Part shown: positions 8,994-19,564 of the stretch, one piece after another
Position numbering within the stretch: position 1 is the first letter of the stretch
Layout of the letters: each line of letters opens with the position of its first letter
Source: Streptococcus oralis
GTDB taxonomy: Bacteria; Bacillota; Bacilli; Lactobacillales; Streptococcaceae
Direction of reading: 5' to 3'
Length of the DNA: 64,000 bases
NCBI RefSeq assembly: GCF_021497945.1
Contig: NZ_CP046524.1
Coordinates: forward strand, 655,501-719,500
Translations under genes and position numbers: made by a program
Notes under the pieces: generated by a model
The model's input: the letters and a program-made list of their open reading frames with translations, nothing else
What the model was told of the DNA's origin: nothing
The model's database searches: none

Positions 8994-10060
8994 AAAAACT
9001 CTATTCATTTTTAGCAGGAATTTTAGCAATTATCCTTGTCTTGTGGGGGATTTCCTATCATCTTGATAGTAAAATCAACAGTCGAGATAGTCAAAAATTG
9101 GTTATCTACAACTGGGGGGACTACATTGATCCCGAACTTTTGGAGAAATTCACAGAAGAAACAGGGATCCAAGTCCAGTACGAGACCTTTGACTCTAACG
9201 AAGCCATGTATACCAAGATCAAGCAAGGCGGAACGACCTACGATATTGCCATCCCAAGTGAGTACATGATCAACAAGATGAAGGATGAAGACCTTTTGGT
9301 TCCTCTTGATTATTCAAAAATTGAAGGAATTGAAAATATCGGACCAGAGTTCCTCAACCAGTCTTTTGACCCAGGCAATAAATTTTCAATCCCATACTTC
9401 TGGGGAACTTTGGGAATCGTCTACAATGAAACCATGGTAGATGAGGCGCCTGAGCATTGGGATGACCTCTGGAAGCCAGAATACAAGGATTCCATCATGC
9501 TCTTTGATGGGGCGCGTGAGGTGCTGGGACTCGGGCTTAACTCACTCGGTTACAGCCTCAACTCAAAGGATCCTCAGCAGTTGGAAGAAACGGTAGACAA
9601 GCTCTACAAACTGACTCCAAATATCAAGGCCATCGTGGCAGACGAGATGAAGGGTTACATGATTCAGAACAACGCTGCTATCGGGGTGACCTTCTCTGGG
9701 GAAGCCAGCCAGATGTTGGAGAAAAATCCTAACCTCAAGTATGTCGTTCCGACTGAGGCTAGCAATCTCTGGTTTGATAACATGGTCATTCCAAAAACCG
9801 TGAAAAACCAAGATGCAGCCTATGCCTTCATTAACTTCATGTTGAAGCCTGAAAATGCTTTGAAGAATGCAGAGTATGTTGGCTACTCAACCCCAAACCT
9901 ACCAGCCAAGGAAATGCTCCCAGAGGAGACCAAGGAAGACAAATCATTCTATCCAGACGCTGATACCATGAAACACCTAGAAGTTTATGAGAAGTTTGAC
10001 CATAAATGGACAGGCAAATACAGCGACCTCTTTCTCCAGTTTAAAATGTACCGGAAGTAG
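8990..10060 (+). CDS. potD: Spermidine/putrescine-binding protein PotD
   Basis: The 356-residue extracellular receptor binds polyamines for PotABC. The N-terminus is a hydrophobic anchor (residues about 4-24) without a lipobox cysteine, so it is probably held by an uncleaved signal anchor, not by lipid. The mature part has VIYNWGDYIDPELL and TFDSNEAMY, typical PotD pocket segments, and WFDNMVIPKT near the C-terminus. It ends the pot operon; a hairpin follows at 10106-10150. Confidence 0.95.
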   Translation: MKKLYSFLAGILAIILVLWGISYHLDSKINSRDSQKLVIYNWGDYIDPELLEKFTEETGIQVQYETFDSNEAMYTKIKQGGTTYDIAIPSEYMINKMKDEDLLVPLDYSKIEGIENIGPEFLNQSFDPGNKFSIPYFWGTLGIVYNETMVDEAPEHWDDLWKPEYKDSIMLFDGAREVLGLGLNSLGYSLNSKDPQQLEETVDKLYKLTPNIKAIVADEMKGYMIQNNAAIGVTFSGEASQMLEKNPNLKYVVPTEASNLWFDNMVIPKTVKNQDAAYAFINFMLKPENALKNAEYVGYSTPNLPAKEMLPEETKEDKSFYPDADTMKHLEVYEKFDHKWTGKYSDLFLQFKMYRK

Positions 10061-10105
10061 GAGATTATCTACTATCGGAAATAATTTCAATCAGACAAAA
10101 AATAA

Positions 10106-10150
10106 AACCTAGCCATAGAAAATTAACCATTTTATGGCTAGGTTATTTAT
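10106..10150. terminator. Terminator after potD
   Basis: A perfect 12-bp stem joins 10106-10117 to 10133-10144, followed by an AT-rich tail. Only a weak T-run follows, so efficiency is uncertain. Confidence 0.7.
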
Positions 10151-10245
10151 TAAAATAGATCATGAATTAGTAGAAAAATATACTTAATTATGCTATAATT
10201 TCGATAGAGTTAAAGGCATTTTAGCTTATGATTGAGGTAGTAGTT

Positions 10246-10611
10246 ATGATTAAAAAAGCTATTTTTAGAGGAATTATTCCTTTTGTTATTATGACCAGTT
10301 TAGCATTTTTTATAAGACTTCAAGGGATTGATATTTTTCAGGTTAAAAGTACATTTTTGGTTGGTATTATTGCTACCTCGATAGCATCAGCCTCGGTAAT
10401 TTATGAAATTGAAAAATGGTCGCTATTTAAACAATCTATTATACATTTTATCATTATGCTTTTTACTGTTCTTCCCTGTCTTCTATTTAGTGGATGGTAT
10501 AAGTTGGTCTCAATTTTGGATTATCTCATTGTTTTAGGTCAATTCTTATTGGTTGGAAGTTTCTTGTGGGCTATCGCCTATATAATATTTGGGAAACTTC
10601 TAAAGAAATGA
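10246..10611 (+). CDS. DUF3021-like four-segment membrane protein
   Basis: A 121-residue protein with four hydrophobic segments and lysine-rich ends, resembling DUF3021 proteins, which often accompany LytTR regulators; no such regulator is next to it here. The ATG at 10246 is preferred over 10228 because GAGG lies eight bases upstream of it. A TGCTATAAT extended -10 box at 10191-10199 gives it its own promoter. Function is unknown. The gene is AT-richer than potD and alaS on either side. Confidence 0.7.
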   Translation: MIKKAIFRGIIPFVIMTSLAFFIRLQGIDIFQVKSTFLVGIIATSIASASVIYEIEKWSLFKQSIIHFIIMLFTVLPCLLFSGWYKLVSILDYLIVLGQFLLVGSFLWAIAYIIFGKLLKK

Positions 10612-10625
10612 GTTGGGCATTAACC

Positions 10626-10654
10626 TTGACGAACTCCTTCAAAAACGATATAAT
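10626..10654 (+). promoter_or_regulatory. Promoter of the alaS T-box unit
   Basis: TTGACG (10626-10631), 17 bases, then TATAAT (10649-10654). Transcription would begin near 10661, just before the T-box leader. Confidence 0.85.
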
Positions 10655-10660
10655 ACTAGA

Positions 10661-10840
10661 GTTGAGAATTGATTTTCAGTCATCTTAGTCCAGAGAAATG
10701 GCGGTGCTGCGAGCCATCTAAGCTAGGAAATCATGCTACTCAATCAGACAATTGCATAAGAACAAGAGAATGACAAGTTCATTGAATGAAGGTGGTACCG
10801 CGGTTTTTCGCCCTTCGTGATATGGACTTGTCTTTTGATT
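10661..10840 (+). promoter_or_regulatory. T-box leader (tRNA-Ala responsive)
   Basis: The leader has a stem I with the distal AGAGA and GGTGCTGCGAG elements, a probable specifier GCT (Ala) at 10722-10724 facing an internal loop, and the T-box core GGTGGTACCGCG at 10791-10802, whose TGGT can pair with the ACCA end of tRNA-Ala. The antiterminator pairs GAAGG...GCG with CGC...CCTTC; the competing terminator pairs 10772-10778 with 10826-10832 and is followed by T residues. Uncharged tRNA-Ala would allow read-through into the LURP-one gene and alaS. Confidence 0.93.
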
Positions 10841-10853
10841 TTTGGAGGTGTTT

Positions 10854-11339
10854 ATGAAGACATTTCTCGTGAAACAAAAGTTTCGACTTGGAGGCGAACG
10901 CTTCGATATCAAGGATGATAGAGGAGTAGTGAACTATCAGGTGGAGGGATCATTTTTCCAAATTCCTAAGACCTTTACCATCTATGACGCCTATGGTGAG
11001 CAAGTCAGTGAAATCAGCAAAGAATTTTTCACCTTACTTCCTCGCTTTAACATTCAGCTACGGGACGGGTCAAATTTCGTCATTCGTAAGAAGTTTACTT
11101 TCTTCAGAGATAAGTATGAATTTGACAACCTCGGTCTTCGTATCGAGGGCAATATCTGGGATTTGAATTTCAAATTACTAGATGATCGTGATCAGCTTGT
11201 CGCCGAGATTAGGAAAGAGATTTTCCATTTAACATCGACTTACAACGTAACCGTCTATGAAGACTCTTATGCAGATTTGGTTATTTCCCTCTGTGTCGCA
11301 ATTGACTATGTGGAAATGCTGGAAAGCCAATCACATTAA
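10854..11339 (+). CDS. LURP-one-related (YxjI-like) protein
   Basis: The 161-residue protein looks like the Tubby-like beta-barrel LURP-one-related family: repeated beta-strand patterns such as FDIKDDRGVVNYQVEGSFF and KYEFDNLGLRIEGNI. Biochemical function in bacteria is unknown. The ATG at 10854 follows GGAGG by six bases and is preferred over a TTG at 10842. It lies between the alanine T-box and alaS, 21 bases before alaS, so it should be induced by alanine starvation together with the synthetase. Confidence 0.8.
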   Translation: MKTFLVKQKFRLGGERFDIKDDRGVVNYQVEGSFFQIPKTFTIYDAYGEQVSEISKEFFTLLPRFNIQLRDGSNFVIRKKFTFFRDKYEFDNLGLRIEGNIWDLNFKLLDDRDQLVAEIRKEIFHLTSTYNVTVYEDSYADLVISLCVAIDYVEMLESQSH

Positions 11340-11360
11340 ACAAGTAAATAAGGAGATATT

Positions 11361-13979
11361 ATGAAACAACTATCTAGTGCTCAAGTTCGCCAAATGTGGC
11401 TGGATTTCTGGGCAAGCAAAGGCCACTCTGTAGAACCATCAGTTAGCTTGGTTCCAGTAAACGACCCAACTCTTTTGTGGATTAACTCAGGAGTGGCAAC
11501 TCTTAAGAAATACTTTGACGGGACTATCAAACCTGAAAATCCACGTATCACCAATGCGCAAAAGGCTATCCGTACCAACGACATCGAAAATGTCGGAAAA
11601 ACTGCGCGTCACCATACTATGTTTGAAATGTTGGGGAACTTCTCTATCGGGGATTACTTCCGTGATGAAGCCATCACTTGGGCTTATGAGCTTTTGACAA
11701 GCCCAGAATGGTTTGACTTTCCAGCTGAAAAACTTTACATGACTTACTATCCAGACGATAAGGATTCTTACAACCGTTGGATTGAAGTAGGAGTGGATCC
11801 AAGTCACTTGATCCCAATCGAGGATAATTTCTGGGAAATCGGTGCTGGACCTTCTGGACCAGATACAGAGATCTTCTTTGACCGTGGAGAAGCCTTTGAT
11901 CCAGAAAATATCGGTATTCGTCTTCTTGCAGAAGATATCGAAAACGACCGTTACATCGAAATCTGGAATATCGTTTTGTCACAATTTAACGCAGACCCTG
12001 CTGTTCCTCGTAGCGAGTACAAGGAATTGCCACACAAGAACATTGATACGGGTGCTGGTTTGGAGCGTTTGGTGGCGGTTATCCAGGGGGCTAAGACTAA
12101 CTTTGAAACAGACCTCTTTATGCCGATCATCCGTGAAGTTGAGAAATTGTCTGGTAAGGTCTACGACCAAGATGGCGACAACATGAGCTTCAAGGTTATT
12201 GCGGACCACATCCGTTCCCTTTCATTTGCCATTGGGGATGGTGCCCTTCCAGGAAATGAAGGCCGTGGCTATGTCCTTCGTCGTCTTCTCCGTCGCGCTT
12301 CCATGCACGGTCAAAAATTGGGCATCAACGAGCCTTTCCTTTACAAACTCGTTCCAACTGTTGGAAAAATCATGGAAAGCTACTACCCAGAAGTCCTTGA
12401 AAAACGTGACTTTATCGAGAAAATTGTTAAGAGTGAAGAAGAGTCATTTGCCCGTACCCTTCACTCAGGTCAACACTTTGCGGAAACCATCGTAGCTGAC
12501 TTGAAAGCGAAAGGTCAAAACGTTATCGCGGGGCAAGATGTCTTCAAACTCTACGATACTTACGGTTTCCCAGTGGAACTGACAGAAGAAATCGCTGATG
12601 AAGCTGGTGTGACTGTAGACCGTGAAGGTTTTGAAGCAGCCATGAAAGAGCAGCAAGAACGTGCGCGTGCGTCTGCTGTCAAAGGTGGATCTATGGGTAT
12701 GCAGAATGAAACCCTTCAAAACATCACTGTAGAAAGTGTCTTCAACTACAATGCTAGTCAATTGCCTTCTAAATTGCTTGCTATCGTGGCTGACAATGCT
12801 GAAGTTGAAGCTGTTTCAGAAGGAACTGCCTCTCTCATCTTTGCAGAGACTCCGTTCTACGCGGAAATGGGTGGACAAGTAGCTGACCACGGTCAAATCT
12901 TGGATGCTGCAGGAAACCTTGTTGCTACTGTGACAGATGTTCAAAAAGCACCAAATGGACAACCACTCCATACCGTTGAAGTTCTTGCTCCTCTTGCTTT
13001 GAATCAAGAATATACCTTGGCAATCGATACTAATCGTCGTCATCGTGTCATGAAAAACCACACAGCCACTCACTTGCTCCATGCGGCCCTTCATAATATC
13101 CTTGGCCACCATGCGACACAAGCAGGATCTCTGAACGAAGTAGAATTCCTTCGTTTTGACTTCACACACTTCCAAGCAGTGACTCCTGAAGAATTGCGTG
13201 CCATTGAACAACAGGTCAATGAGAAAATCTGGGAAGCAATTGCTGTAGAAACTGTTGAGACAGATATTGACACTGCTAAAGAAATGGGCGCTATGGCTCT
13301 CTTTGGTGAAAAATACGGTAAGGAAGTTCGTGTTGTGACTATCGGCGATTACTCAGTTGAGCTTTGTGGTGGTACCCACGTTGGCAACACTTCTGAGATT
13401 GGACTCTTCAAGATTGTCAAAGAAGAAGGTATCGGATCAGGAACTCGCCGTATCTTGGCGGTGACTGGTAAGGAAGCCTTTGAAGCCTACCGTGAGCAAG
13501 AAGACGCTCTTAAAGCTGTCGCAGCAACCTTGAAAATACCGCAAGTCAAGGAAGTTCCTCACAAGGTAGAAGGACTTCAAGAACAACTTCGTCAACTTCA
13601 AAAGGAAAATGCAGAATTGAAAGAAAAAGCCGCAGCCGCAGCTGCAGGTGATGTCTTCAAGGATGTGAAGGAAGTCAACGGCTACCGTTACATTGCGAGC
13701 CAAGTTTCTGTATCAGATGCTGGTGCCCTTCGTACCTTTGCGGATAACTGGAAACAAAAAGACTACTCTGACTTGCTTGTTTTAGTTGCAGCTATCGGAG
13801 ACAAAGTCAATGTCCTTGTCGCAAGCAAGACGAAAGATCTTCATGCAGGAAACCTTGTCAAAGAATTGGCACCAATCGTCGATGGACGTGGTGGTGGTAA
13901 ACCAGATATGGCCATGGCAGGAGGAAGCAACCAAGCTAAAATCCAAGACTTGTTGGATGCCGTAGCAGGTAAATTGTAA
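11361..13979 (+). CDS. alaS: Alanyl-tRNA synthetase
   Basis: The 872-residue class II synthetase attaches alanine to tRNA-Ala and edits Ser and Gly mischarging. The catalytic domain with motif 1-3 spans about residues 1-240, the editing domain carries the zinc motif [11 protein letters not shown] and CGGTHV, and the C-terminal DHHA1 domain ([12 protein letters not shown]) follows a coiled coil rich in Gln, Glu and Ala. The length is typical. Expression depends on the upstream T-box; an AGGAG site precedes the ATG. A terminator follows at 13986-14019. Confidence 0.98.
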   Translation: MKQLSSAQVRQMWLDFWASKGHSVEPSVSLVPVNDPTLLWINSGVATLKKYFDGTIKPENPRITNAQKAIRTNDIENVGKTARHHTMFEMLGNFSIGDYFRDEAITWAYELLTSPEWFDFPAEKLYMTYYPDDKDSYNRWIEVGVDPSHLIPIEDNFWEIGAGPSGPDTEIFFDRGEAFDPENIGIRLLAEDIENDRYIEIWNIVLSQFNADPAVPRSEYKELPHKNIDTGAGLERLVAVIQGAKTNFETDLFMPIIREVEKLSGKVYDQDGDNMSFKVIADHIRSLSFAIGDGALPGNEGRGYVLRRLLRRASMHGQKLGINEPFLYKLVPTVGKIMESYYPEVLEKRDFIEKIVKSEEESFARTLHSGQHFAETIVADLKAKGQNVIAGQDVFKLYDTYGFPVELTEEIADEAGVTVDREGFEAAMKEQQERARASAVKGGSMGMQNETLQNITVESVFNYNASQLPSKLLAIVADNAEVEAVSEGTASLIFAETPFYAEMGGQVADHGQILDAAGNLVATVTDVQKAPNGQPLHTVEVLAPLALNQEYTLAIDTNRRHRVMKNHTATHLLHAALHNILGHHATQAGSLNEVEFLRFDFTHFQAVTPEELRAIEQQVNEKIWEAIAVETVETDIDTAKEMGAMALFGEKYGKEVRVVTIGDYSVELCGGTHVGNTSEIGLFKIVKEEGIGSGTRRILAVTGKEAFEAYREQEDALKAVAATLKIPQVKEVPHKVEGLQEQLRQLQKENAELKEKAAAAAAGDVFKDVKEVNGYRYIASQVSVSDAGALRTFADNWKQKDYSDLLVLVAAIGDKVNVLVASKTKDLHAGNLVKELAPIVDGRGGGKPDMAMAGGSNQAKIQDLLDAVAGKL

Positions 13980-13985
13980 GACAAT

Positions 13986-14019
13986 GAAGATCTATCCATT
14001 TGGGTAGGTCTTTTTGTGC
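13986..14019 (+). terminator. Terminator after alaS
   Basis: GATCTATCC pairs with GGGTAGGTC across a short loop, followed by five T residues. Confidence 0.8.
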
Positions 14020-14021
14020 AT

Positions 14022-14052
14022 ACAAAAAAGCCAAATCCGGTTGGATTTGACT
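14022..14052 (-). terminator. Terminator of the alpha-amylase gene
   Basis: On the minus strand a CAAATCC/GGATTTG stem is followed by a run of six T residues. It faces the alaS terminator. Confidence 0.75.
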
Positions 14053-14066
14053 TGTACCTGATAGGT

Positions 14067-15515
14067 TTATTTTGCTGCCCAGACACTGACTGAAGCCGCT
14101 GCTACTGGAAATTCTCCATAACCATCAGCATTGATTGTAACTTGTGCTGGATGATTTTCAAGGAGGTCAATAAAGGTTTGGTCAGCCCATTCTTGACCGA
14201 CAAACATGGATTTGCTGTTTTCTTGGTCATTTGAGATAAGGACAGCGATTGGTGATTGGTTTTCAGCACCTGAACGAACCCATCCGATACAGTTGGCATC
14301 ATCAAAGTAGTCTGTTTGCTCTCCATAGGCCCTGTCTTTTCGGATGGCTAGGAGACGATCAAGAACTTCTTTGAAATCTTGTTGAGCAAATTGCCCAGAA
14401 ATACCATAATAGTCTCCGTAAAAGACACATGGAAGCCCATCTTGGCGTAATAGAATAAGGGCATAGGCTGCTGGCTTGAACCATTCTTCAACAGTAGACT
14501 CAAGGGCTTGTCCTCGTTGAGTATCATGGTTGTCGACAAAGGTTACAGCCTTATCGGGTTTTAGTTCAACCAAGCTATCTGTGAAAATGTTACGAAGATC
14601 GTAACTTGCTCCAGCTTGACTGGCTTCAAAGAGATTCTGGTGGAGGCGAACATCGACAAGGTCAAAGCGTTCTTCTGTTTTTTCAAGATAGTCTAGGTTG
14701 GCTTCCTTGTCAGGGTTCCAAAATTCTCCGAAAACATAGAAATCTTGACCGTATTTTTCCTTCATATCACGGATGAAATTGCCCATAAAGAAGGAGTCGA
14801 TGTGCTTAACGGCATCCAAGCGGAAACCAGCTACACCAGTCGTTTCCATGAACCAGTCAGCCCAGTCATAGATATTTTGGATGACTTCAGGATGTTTAAA
14901 GTCTAGGTCGGCATACATGAGGTAGTCGTAGTTACCGTTTTCGTTATCGACCAATTCCTCGTTGGCCCAGCCCTTATTGTCCCCTTGAATCAGATAAATC
15001 CCAGACTTACGGCGCTTTGCATCATAGTCAGTACCTGTAAAGTGGTACCAGTGCCATTCAAAGTCATTATAGGTTTTCTGACGTCCATCAAAAGTGAAGT
15101 GGGTCCAGCCGTTGATAGTAAAGGGCTCACTTAATTGAACGGTACGGTCCTCAGGGTCCACTTCAATAACCTGAAAGGCTTCCATGTGATCGGCTGCAGC
15201 CTTGTGATTGAGCACCACATCGGCCATAGGTTGAATTCCCTGTGCTTTTAGGGCTTGAATGGCTTGAAGATAGTCTTCTTTAAACCCATACTTGGTGCGG
15301 ACAGTCCCTTTTTGGTGAAATTCGCCTAGGTCAAAAAGATCGTAAACACCATAGCCGACATCTTTTTCGTTGGTTGCCTTGAAGGCAGGTGGCATCCAGA
15401 CATGGCTGATACCAAGGTTTGCTAGGTGCTCTGCATCATTTGTCAGTCGCGTCCAGTGTTGGCCGTCATGAGGCAGATACCATTCAAAGTATTGCATAAG
15501 TGTGCGATTTTGCAT
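14067..15515 (-). CDS. amy: Cytoplasmic alpha-amylase (GH13)
   Basis: The 482-residue GH13 enzyme hydrolyses alpha-1,4-glucans. Catalytic residues are in place: the nucleophile Asp in GFRLDAVKH, the acid/base Glu in VFGEFW and the transition-state Asp in FVDNHDTQRG; the N-terminal MADVVLNHKA region I is also present. There is no signal peptide, so it acts in the cytoplasm on imported maltodextrins or glycogen-like material. It is a single-gene unit with a CcpA-type operator over its -35 box, suggesting glucose repression. Confidence 0.93.
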   Translation of the reverse strand: MQNRTLMQYFEWYLPHDGQHWTRLTNDAEHLANLGISHVWMPPAFKATNEKDVGYGVYDLFDLGEFHQKGTVRTKYGFKEDYLQAIQALKAQGIQPMADVVLNHKAAADHMEAFQVIEVDPEDRTVQLSEPFTINGWTHFTFDGRQKTYNDFEWHWYHFTGTDYDAKRRKSGIYLIQGDNKGWANEELVDNENGNYDYLMYADLDFKHPEVIQNIYDWADWFMETTGVAGFRLDAVKHIDSFFMGNFIRDMKEKYGQDFYVFGEFWNPDKEANLDYLEKTEERFDLVDVRLHQNLFEASQAGASYDLRNIFTDSLVELKPDKAVTFVDNHDTQRGQALESTVEEWFKPAAYALILLRQDGLPCVFYGDYYGISGQFAQQDFKEVLDRLLAIRKDRAYGEQTDYFDDANCIGWVRSGAENQSPIAVLISNDQENSKSMFVGQEWADQTFIDLLENHPAQVTINADGYGEFPVAAASVSVWAAK

Positions 15516-15548
15516 TGTTTTTCCTCTTGCTTATCAATGTTGTGTTTT

Positions 15549-15585
15549 ATTCTACCATAAAGTTTAGAACTAGGCAAACGTTTGC
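15549..15585 (-). promoter_or_regulatory. Amylase promoter overlapped by a cre (CcpA) site
   Basis: On the minus strand TTGCCT (15577-15572) and TAGAAT (15554-15549) are 17 bases apart. The palindrome GCAAACGTTTGC at 15574-15585 fits the catabolite-responsive element core and covers the -35 box, the position expected for repression by CcpA. Confidence 0.8.
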
Positions 15586-15751
15586 GCAAGATTCTATACT
15601 CATTTATGATTTTGTCTATTTTTAGCGCGTGGAAACTCTCCTTCCATCACAAGGGAAAGGATGTTTTGGTGAAAAAGTAAATGGCATATACTTATTTTAA
15701 CAAAAATGACACTCAGTAAACTAAAGTACAACTGGTTAAACGGTTTCTTTT

Positions 15752-15780
15752 TTGAGAATTGTCACAAAATTTGCTATAAT
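15752..15780 (+). promoter_or_regulatory. Promoter abutting the start of the methyltransferase gene
   Basis: TTGAGA (15752-15757), 17 bases, TATAAT (15775-15780). Its start point would fall at about 15787-15788, on the ATG, so the transcript may lack a 5' leader. Upstream, 15591-15751 is AT-rich with no gene seen. Confidence 0.75.
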
Positions 15781-15787
15781 AGTAGCT

Positions 15788-16951
15788 ATGAATAGAATTA
15801 GAGTCAGCAGACGTGTTGAAAAAAAGCTAGCTAAGGGTCTAGTTCTTTTGGAAGCGAGTGATTTAACAGATATTGAACTGATAGATCAGGCAGTAGAAGT
15901 TCTTAGTCAAGACGGGAAGTTTTTAGGGAGTGCCTATCTTTCTCAGCAGAACAAGGGAATCGGCTGGTTCATCAGCAAGGAAAAGGTTCGTTTCAATCAA
16001 GCCTTTTTTGAATCTCTGTTTCGTAAGGCCAAGGAAGCTAGAAAGCCTTATTATCAAGATGACTTGACCACTGCCTTTCGCCTTTTTAATCAAGAGGGGG
16101 ATGGTTTTGGTGGTCTGACTATTGATCTCTATGGAGATTATGCTGTTTTTTCTTGGTACAACTCCTTTGTTTACCAGATTCGTGAGCTGATCGTAAAGGC
16201 TTTTAAGGAAGTTTTTCCTGAGGTCTTGGGGGCTTATGAGAAGATTCGTTTTAAAGGTCTAGACTACGAGTCTGCCTATGTTTATGGTGAGGAAGCGCCA
16301 GATTACTTTACTGTTCTTGAGAATGGGGTACTCTATCAAGTCTTTATGAATGATGGCTTGATGACAGGGATTTTCCTAGACCAGCATGAGGTTCGTGGGA
16401 GTCTGGTTGACGGTCTAGCTATGGGCAAATCTTTGCTCAATATGTTTTCCTATACGGCTGCTTTTTCTGTTGCTGCAGCTATGGGAGGCGCTAGTGAGAC
16501 GACTTCTGTCGACTTGGCCAAACGGTCTAGAGAACTATCAGAAGCTCATTTTCAGGCAAATGGACTCAGCACGGACAATCACCGTTTTATCGTCATGGAT
16601 GTCTTTGAGTACTTCAAGTATGCTAAGCGAAAAAGTTTGACTTATGATGTGATTGTTCTGGATCCGCCTAGCTTTGCTCGTAATAAAAAACAAACATTTT
16701 CTGTGGCGAAGGACTATCACAAGTTGATTTCCCAGAGCCTAGAGATTTTAAATCCGGGAGGGATTATCATTGCCAGTACTAATGCTGCCAATGTTTCCCG
16801 CCAGAAATTTACAGAACAAATTGATAAAGGTTTTGCAGGAAGAAGGTATCAGATTTTAAACCAATATGGTCTTCCAGCAGACTTTGCCTATAATAAAAAA
16901 GATGAAAGCAGTAATTACCTCAAGGTGATTAGTATGAAGGTTAGTAGATGA
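15788..16951 (+). CDS. Class I SAM-dependent rRNA methyltransferase (RlmI/RlmK family)
   Basis: The 387-residue protein has an N-terminal PUA-type RNA-binding domain ([15 protein letters not shown]), a central RlmI-like linker with [12 protein letters not shown], and a Rossmann methyltransferase domain with the motif VLDPPSFAR typical of enzymes of COG1092 that make 5-methylcytosine in rRNA. The ATG at 15788 is needed to include the PUA start; no ribosome-binding site precedes it and the promoter -10 box ends only seven bases before, suggesting a leaderless mRNA. Its stop overlaps the aroD start (ATGA). Confidence 0.88.
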   Translation: MNRIRVSRRVEKKLAKGLVLLEASDLTDIELIDQAVEVLSQDGKFLGSAYLSQQNKGIGWFISKEKVRFNQAFFESLFRKAKEARKPYYQDDLTTAFRLFNQEGDGFGGLTIDLYGDYAVFSWYNSFVYQIRELIVKAFKEVFPEVLGAYEKIRFKGLDYESAYVYGEEAPDYFTVLENGVLYQVFMNDGLMTGIFLDQHEVRGSLVDGLAMGKSLLNMFSYTAAFSVAAAMGGASETTSVDLAKRSRELSEAHFQANGLSTDNHRFIVMDVFEYFKYAKRKSLTYDVIVLDPPSFARNKKQTFSVAKDYHKLISQSLEILNPGGIIIASTNAANVSRQKFTEQIDKGFAGRRYQILNQYGLPADFAYNKKDESSNYLKVISMKVSR

Positions 16952-17625
16952 AATTAGTCGTTTCAGTAATGCCAAGAAGTTTAGAGGAAGCGCAAGAACT
17001 GGATGCCACTAGGTATGAAGATGCCGATATCATTGAGTGGCGTGCGGACTTTCTTACAAAGGACGCTATTTTACAGGCGGCACCTGCTATTTTTGAAAAA
17101 TTTGCAGGACGCGAACTGGTCTTTACCCTTCGAACTCGCGCTGAGGGAGGAGAAATCGAACTTTCTTCTGAAGAGTATGTTCAAATCATCAAAGAAGTCA
17201 CCCAACTCTATCAGCCGGATTATGTGGATTTTGAGTATTTCAGCCACAAGGATGTTTTTGAGGAGATGTTGGATTTTCCAAATCTGGTCTTGAGTTATCA
17301 CAATTTCCAAGAAACACCTGAAAACATGATGGAAATCTTGTCTGAATTGACCAGCTTGACTCCAAAAGTAGTGAAGGTATCAGTAATGGCAAATACAGCT
17401 CAGGATGTTTTGGATCTGATGAATTATACGCGAGGTTTCAAGACACTCAATCCTGAGCAAGAGTACGTGACTATTTCCATGGGGAAAATTGGTAAGGTTT
17501 CGCGTATCACTTCAGATGTGACAGGTTCTAGCTGGTCTTTTGCTAGCATGGATGCGGCCAGTGCACCAGGCCAGATTTCTCTATCAAGTATGAAAAAAAT
17601 CAGGGAGATTCTGGATGAAGCTTGA
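16948..17625 (+). CDS. aroD: 3-dehydroquinate dehydratase, type I
   Basis: The 225-residue enzyme removes water from 3-dehydroquinate to give 3-dehydroshikimate, third step of the shikimate pathway. Type I features are visible: the catalytic His in LSYHNF and the Schiff-base Lys in [11 protein letters not shown], plus the closing SMGKIG...SRI segment. It overlaps the methyltransferase gene by four bases and aroE by 11, so the genes are translationally coupled. Confidence 0.96.
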   Translation: MKLVVSVMPRSLEEAQELDATRYEDADIIEWRADFLTKDAILQAAPAIFEKFAGRELVFTLRTRAEGGEIELSSEEYVQIIKEVTQLYQPDYVDFEYFSHKDVFEEMLDFPNLVLSYHNFQETPENMMEILSELTSLTPKVVKVSVMANTAQDVLDLMNYTRGFKTLNPEQEYVTISMGKIGKVSRITSDVTGSSWSFASMDAASAPGQISLSSMKKIREILDEA

Positions 17626-18469
17626 TGGCTATACACGCATGGCGGCTGTCGTTGCAAATCCAATAAAACACTCTATGTCACCATTCATTCACAATAGTGC
17701 CTTTAAAGCGACTGCTACTAATGGTGTCTATCTAGCTTGGGAAATTGAAGCAGGTGACTTGGCAGAAACAGTCGCTAATATTCGCCGTTACCAGATGTTT
17801 GGGATCAATCTCTCCATGCCTTACAAGGAGCAAGTGATTCCTTATCTGGATGAGTTGAGTGATGAGGCTCGTTTGATTGGGGCGGTCAACACAGTTGTTA
17901 ATCAAGACGGAACGTTAATTGGATATAATACAGATGGCAAGGGATTCTTTAAGAGCTTGCCTTCTTTTACAATCTCGGATAAGAAAATGACCATTCTGGG
18001 AGCAGGTGGTGCGGCCAAGTCCATTTTGGCTCAAGCTATTTTGGATGGCGTCAGTCAGATTTCAGTCTTTGTTCGCTCAAGTTCTATCGAAAAAACAAGA
18101 CCTTATCTGGACAAGTTACAGGAGCAAACAGGCTTTAAAGTGGACTTGTATGCTTTAGAAAATGTTTCTGAACTGCAATCAAGGATTGCTGAGTCGGACC
18201 TGCTCGTCAATGCGTCTAGTGTGGGAATGGACGGTCAGTCGTCCCCAGTTCCAGAAAGCATCAATTTACCAGAAACTCTCTTGGTCGCAGATATCATTTA
18301 CCAACCCTTTGAAACGCCATTTTTGAAATGGGCTAAAAGTCAGGGCAATCCAGCCGTTAATGGTCTGGGAATGTTGCTCTATCAAGCTGCAGAAGCTTTT
18401 CAACTGTGGACAGGTAAGGAAATGCCGACAGATGAGATTTGGCAGTCCTTAACAGAAAAATATAAATAG
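17615..18469 (+). CDS. aroE: Shikimate dehydrogenase
   Basis: The 284-residue enzyme reduces 3-dehydroshikimate with NADPH. The substrate domain has [14 protein letters not shown] and [15 protein letters not shown] with the catalytic Lys, and GAVNTVV; the NADPH domain has [13 protein letters not shown]. It begins within the end of aroD and is followed 18 bases later by aroB. Confidence 0.96.
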   Translation: MKLDGYTRMAAVVANPIKHSMSPFIHNSAFKATATNGVYLAWEIEAGDLAETVANIRRYQMFGINLSMPYKEQVIPYLDELSDEARLIGAVNTVVNQDGTLIGYNTDGKGFFKSLPSFTISDKKMTILGAGGAAKSILAQAILDGVSQISVFVRSSSIEKTRPYLDKLQEQTGFKVDLYALENVSELQSRIAESDLLVNASSVGMDGQSSPVPESINLPETLLVADIIYQPFETPFLKWAKSQGNPAVNGLGMLLYQAAEAFQLWTGKEMPTDEIWQSLTEKYK

Positions 18470-18487
18470 TGAAAAGGAGACCCTACT

Positions 18488-19555
18488 ATGAAAATCAGAA
18501 TCGATATTCCGCATCATTCTTATGATATTCAGATTGAAAAAGGTTGTCTGGCTCAGGCTGGTCAATGGTTGCGAGAACTCTGGCAACCTCAAAAGGTAGT
18601 CATTGTGACAGATAACCATGTAGCTTCTCTCTATGCAGAGAAGGTTAAACTCAGCCTAGAAGATGCTGGTTTTCAGGTAGCTGTTTTTGACTTCTTAGAA
18701 GGCGAAGAACGAAAAAATTTAACCACTGTTCAGAAAGTCTATGAGTTTCTAGTTAAGCAGGGTTTGACTCGTAGCGATGGAATCGTGGCTCTTGGTGGTG
18801 GTGTCGTTGGGGACTTGGCTGGTTTTGTGGCCTCTACCTATATGCGGGGCATTCACTTTGTTCAGATTCCGACTAGTTTGACAGCCCAGGTTGATTCTTC
18901 TATCGGTGGAAAGACAGGTGTTAATACTCCATTTGCTAAGAATATGGTGGGGACTTTTGCCCAACCAGATGGGGTTCTGATTGACCCGCTTGTCCTTGAA
19001 ACACTCGGGAAAAGAGAGTTGATTGAGGGAATGGGTGAGGTTATCAAGTACGGCTTGATTGAGGATCCAGAACTGTGGGCTCTCTTAACGGAACTAGATG
19101 GTTCTGTAGAGAGCATACTTGAACATGCAGAGACTTTGATTGAACATTCTTGTCAGGTGAAGCGCAAGATGGTGGTTGAGGATGAGTTGGACAATGGTGT
19201 TCGCCTCTACCTCAATTTTGGGCACACTATTGGTCATGCTATCGAAGCAACGGCCGGTTATGGCAAGGTCATGCATGGTGAGGCTGTGGCCATGGGTATG
19301 GTACAGATTTCCAAGGTTGCTGAGGAAAAAGGTCTTATGCCAGAAGGAATAACCCAGTCCATTAGAGAGATGTGCCAGAAATTTGGTTTGCCAGTTGACT
19401 ATGAAAACTGGGATGTTGACAAGCTTTATCAGGCTTTGACTCATGACAAGAAGGCGCGTGGCAACACCTTGAAATTGGTCTTGGTACCAGAGCTTGGTTC
19501 AGCGACCATTCACCCAGTTTCTCTGGAAGAGATGAAAGACTACTTGGTAAAATAA
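18488..19555 (+). CDS. aroB: 3-dehydroquinate synthase
   Basis: The 355-residue NAD- and metal-dependent enzyme closes DAHP to 3-dehydroquinate. Visible motifs are the NAD site [30 protein letters not shown] and the metal ligands in GHTIGHAIE and HGEAVAMGM. An AAGGAG site precedes the ATG and aroC follows after nine bases. Confidence 0.97.
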   Translation: MKIRIDIPHHSYDIQIEKGCLAQAGQWLRELWQPQKVVIVTDNHVASLYAEKVKLSLEDAGFQVAVFDFLEGEERKNLTTVQKVYEFLVKQGLTRSDGIVALGGGVVGDLAGFVASTYMRGIHFVQIPTSLTAQVDSSIGGKTGVNTPFAKNMVGTFAQPDGVLIDPLVLETLGKRELIEGMGEVIKYGLIEDPELWALLTELDGSVESILEHAETLIEHSCQVKRKMVVEDELDNGVRLYLNFGHTIGHAIEATAGYGKVMHGEAVAMGMVQISKVAEEKGLMPEGITQSIREMCQKFGLPVDYENWDVDKLYQALTHDKKARGNTLKLVLVPELGSATIHPVSLEEMKDYLVK

Positions 19556-19564
19556 GGAGAACGT

